A DNA stretch of 64,000 bases from NCBI RefSeq assembly GCF_030817215.1, contig NZ_JAUSZA010000001.1, forward strand, positions 6,360,501-6,424,500. The letters are read 5' to 3'. Below are positions 62,812 through 64,000 of this stretch, in pieces. The translations under genes were made by a program, and so were the position numbers. Numbering within the stretch: position 1 is the first letter of the stretch; each line of letters begins with the position of its first letter. Under the pieces are notes generated by a model. That model was given only the letters and a program-made list of their open reading frames with translations. It ran no database searches and was not told where the DNA came from. This DNA is from Paenibacillus sp. V4I3. GTDB lineage: Bacteria > Bacillota > Bacilli > Paenibacillales > NBRC-103111.

Positions 62812-63012
62812 TCATTATCCTAAATTCCTCCAATCTTTATATATGTAAAATGAGTAAATCAATTATGTATAATGACTCTTCTTATTCTGTTAATTATCAC
62901 ATTTTAAATATATTGTATTCCAATGAATTTAGTGTGGATTTATGATATTCTAAACTTATCACCGCAGGATCAAGTTCCTTCGATGAAATGAAGTTCTAAA
63001 GGAGATAAACAA

Positions 63013-64000
63013 ATGACAAATCAGAATAGCCCTGCCAGCTCCGTTTCGGCTCTTTCCTTGTTCGAACCTTTCCGTTCGGAACATTTGGAATTGGCCAACC
63101 GAATTGTTATGGCCCCCATGACACGTGGCTTCTCGCCAGGGGGAGTTCCGGGACAAAACGTTGCGGATTATTATCGCCGTCGTGCCGAGCACGGTATCGG
63201 ACTCATTGTGACAGAAGGAACGCTCATCAATCATCCGGCTGCTGGTGCAAGCCCGAACTGGCCGAATTTTCATGGAGAAGCTGCCTTGCAAGGTTGGGCA
63301 AGAGTAGCAGCCGGCGTACACGAGGCTGGAGGTAAAATCATTCCACAGCTATGGCATGTGGGGACGACACGCAAGGTAGGAAGCGAACCGAATCCTGAAG
63401 TGCTTCCCGTAGGCCCGTCCGGACTCGATCTGACGGGAGAGAAGGTATCTGAGCCACTAACGGTAGAAGAAATTGCCGAGCTTGTCGCGGCATATGCGCA
63501 AGCCGCTGCCGACGCCAAACGAATCGGATTTGACGGTATCGAGCTGCATGGCGCACATGGTTACTTAATTGATCAATTCTTCTGGGAGAAAACGAATCAG
63601 CGTACTGACCACTACGGTGGAAGCTTGGTTGCCCGCACCCGATTCGCAGTTGAAGTCATCGAGGCTTGCCGGCATGCAGTCGGCCCTGAATTTCCTATCG
63701 TGTTCAGATTCTCGCAATGGAAAGGTCCTGATTATGCAGCCAAATTAGCGAACACACCGGAGGAACTTGCGCAGTTCTTGGCTCCATTGGTTAAAGCCGG
63801 GGTCGATGTGTTCCACTGCTCAACCCGAAGATTCTGGGAGCCTGAATTTGAAGGCTCTACTCTGAACCTTGCGGGCTGGACCAAGAAACTGACAGGCAAA
63901 CCGACCATTACCGTTGGCTCCGTCGGATTGGATGTTGAATTCACGAAGCTTTTCCGTGAAGGCGCTGGTGCGAATGCTGTGCATCTTGGGAATCTGGTGG
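63013..64000 (+). CDS. NADH:flavin oxidoreductase, Old Yellow Enzyme family (5' part)
   Basis: An open frame of 329 codons from ATG 63013 (AAAGGAG eight bases upstream) to the end of the window, so the C-terminus is missing. It has the FMN-binding TIM barrel start LFEPFRSEHLELANRIVMAPMTR, the histidine pair HGAHGYLIDQFFWEKTNQRTDHYGGS that binds substrate carbonyls, and VGSVGLD near the phosphate site. OYE enzymes reduce activated C=C bonds of unsaturated carbonyls and nitro compounds with NAD(P)H. About 190 bases upstream show no other gene after the gerB remnant. It looks like an independent stress or detoxification gene. Confidence 0.92.
   Translation, partial: MTNQNSPASSVSALSLFEPFRSEHLELANRIVMAPMTRGFSPGGVPGQNVADYYRRRAEHGIGLIVTEGTLINHPAAGASPNWPNFHGEAALQGWARVAAGVHEAGGKIIPQLWHVGTTRKVGSEPNPEVLPVGPSGLDLTGEKVSEPLTVEEIAELVAAYAQAAADAKRIGFDGIELHGAHGYLIDQFFWEKTNQRTDHYGGSLVARTRFAVEVIEACRHAVGPEFPIVFRFSQWKGPDYAAKLANTPEELAQFLAPLVKAGVDVFHCSTRRFWEPEFEGSTLNLAGWTKKLTGKPTITVGSVGLDVEFTKLFREGAGANAVHLGNLV

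Noticed and set aside
1-64000. tRNA, rRNA, riboswitch, CRISPR array or prophage
   Set aside because: No cloverleaf, conserved rRNA block, regularly spaced repeat, known riboswitch core or phage gene set was seen on reading both strands.

Overview
The window looks like chromosomal DNA of a Paenibacillus-type, endospore-forming Firmicute. It has several LplA/LplB/LplC-style carbohydrate ABC importers, a membrane-bound one-component AraC regulator, a GerA-type germinant receptor operon, strong AGGAGG ribosome sites, frequent TTG/GTG starts and moderate GC. No rRNA, tRNA, CRISPR array or intact mobile element was found.

Layout: (1) 1-2.8 kb: 3' end of a YicI-like GH31 alpha-xylosidase, then a TetR repressor and an oppositely oriented azoreductase gene that share a GGAAT-N4-ATTCC operator; a 42-residue membrane protein lies just upstream of the azoreductase. 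(2) 2.8-11.3 kb, minus strand: an Lpl-type importer, an AraC-family membrane sensor, a GH2 glycosidase and a Gfo/Idh/MocA oxidoreductase broken by one base in a homopolymer. (3) 11.5-15.8 kb: an oligogalacturonate-lyase-like pseudogene with two nonsense codons, and a GH38 alpha-mannosidase. (4) 16-25.4 kb: a LacI-controlled fructan/sucrose operon (importer, LamG-GH32, fructokinase, GH32). (5) 25.6-33 kb: a DeoR-controlled ribose/rhamnose-type importer with two tandem-domain ATPases. (6) 33-38.8 kb: two MFS transporters, a decayed EAL domain and a secreted beta-propeller protein. (7) 39-49.6 kb: another Lpl-type importer, a 1989-residue secreted enzyme joining a rhamnogalacturonan acetylesterase-like domain to a PL11 rhamnogalacturonan lyase, and a truncated secreted protein. 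(8) 49.9-57.7 kb, plus strand: a five-gene cluster of four GMC flavin oxidoreductases (two with N-terminal LysM, one with ThuA) and a DUF3298-type protein, made by tandem duplication. (9) 57.7-62.8 kb, minus strand: gerA-gerC-small D-type-gerB plus a wrecked second gerB. (10) From 63 kb: an Old Yellow Enzyme family reductase running off the end.

Most of regions 2-7 fits plant polysaccharide use: extracellular rhamnogalacturonan cleavage, import of oligosaccharides and a rhamnose/ribose-type sugar, fructan use, and side-chain glycosidases. The least explained part is region 8. ThuA and some GMC enzymes are both known from 3-keto-sugar chemistry and LysM binds peptidoglycan or chitin-like glycans, so a wall- or spore-bound sugar-oxidising system is a reasonable but unproven idea. 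Five loci in the window are pseudogenes or truncated, so it is decaying in places.
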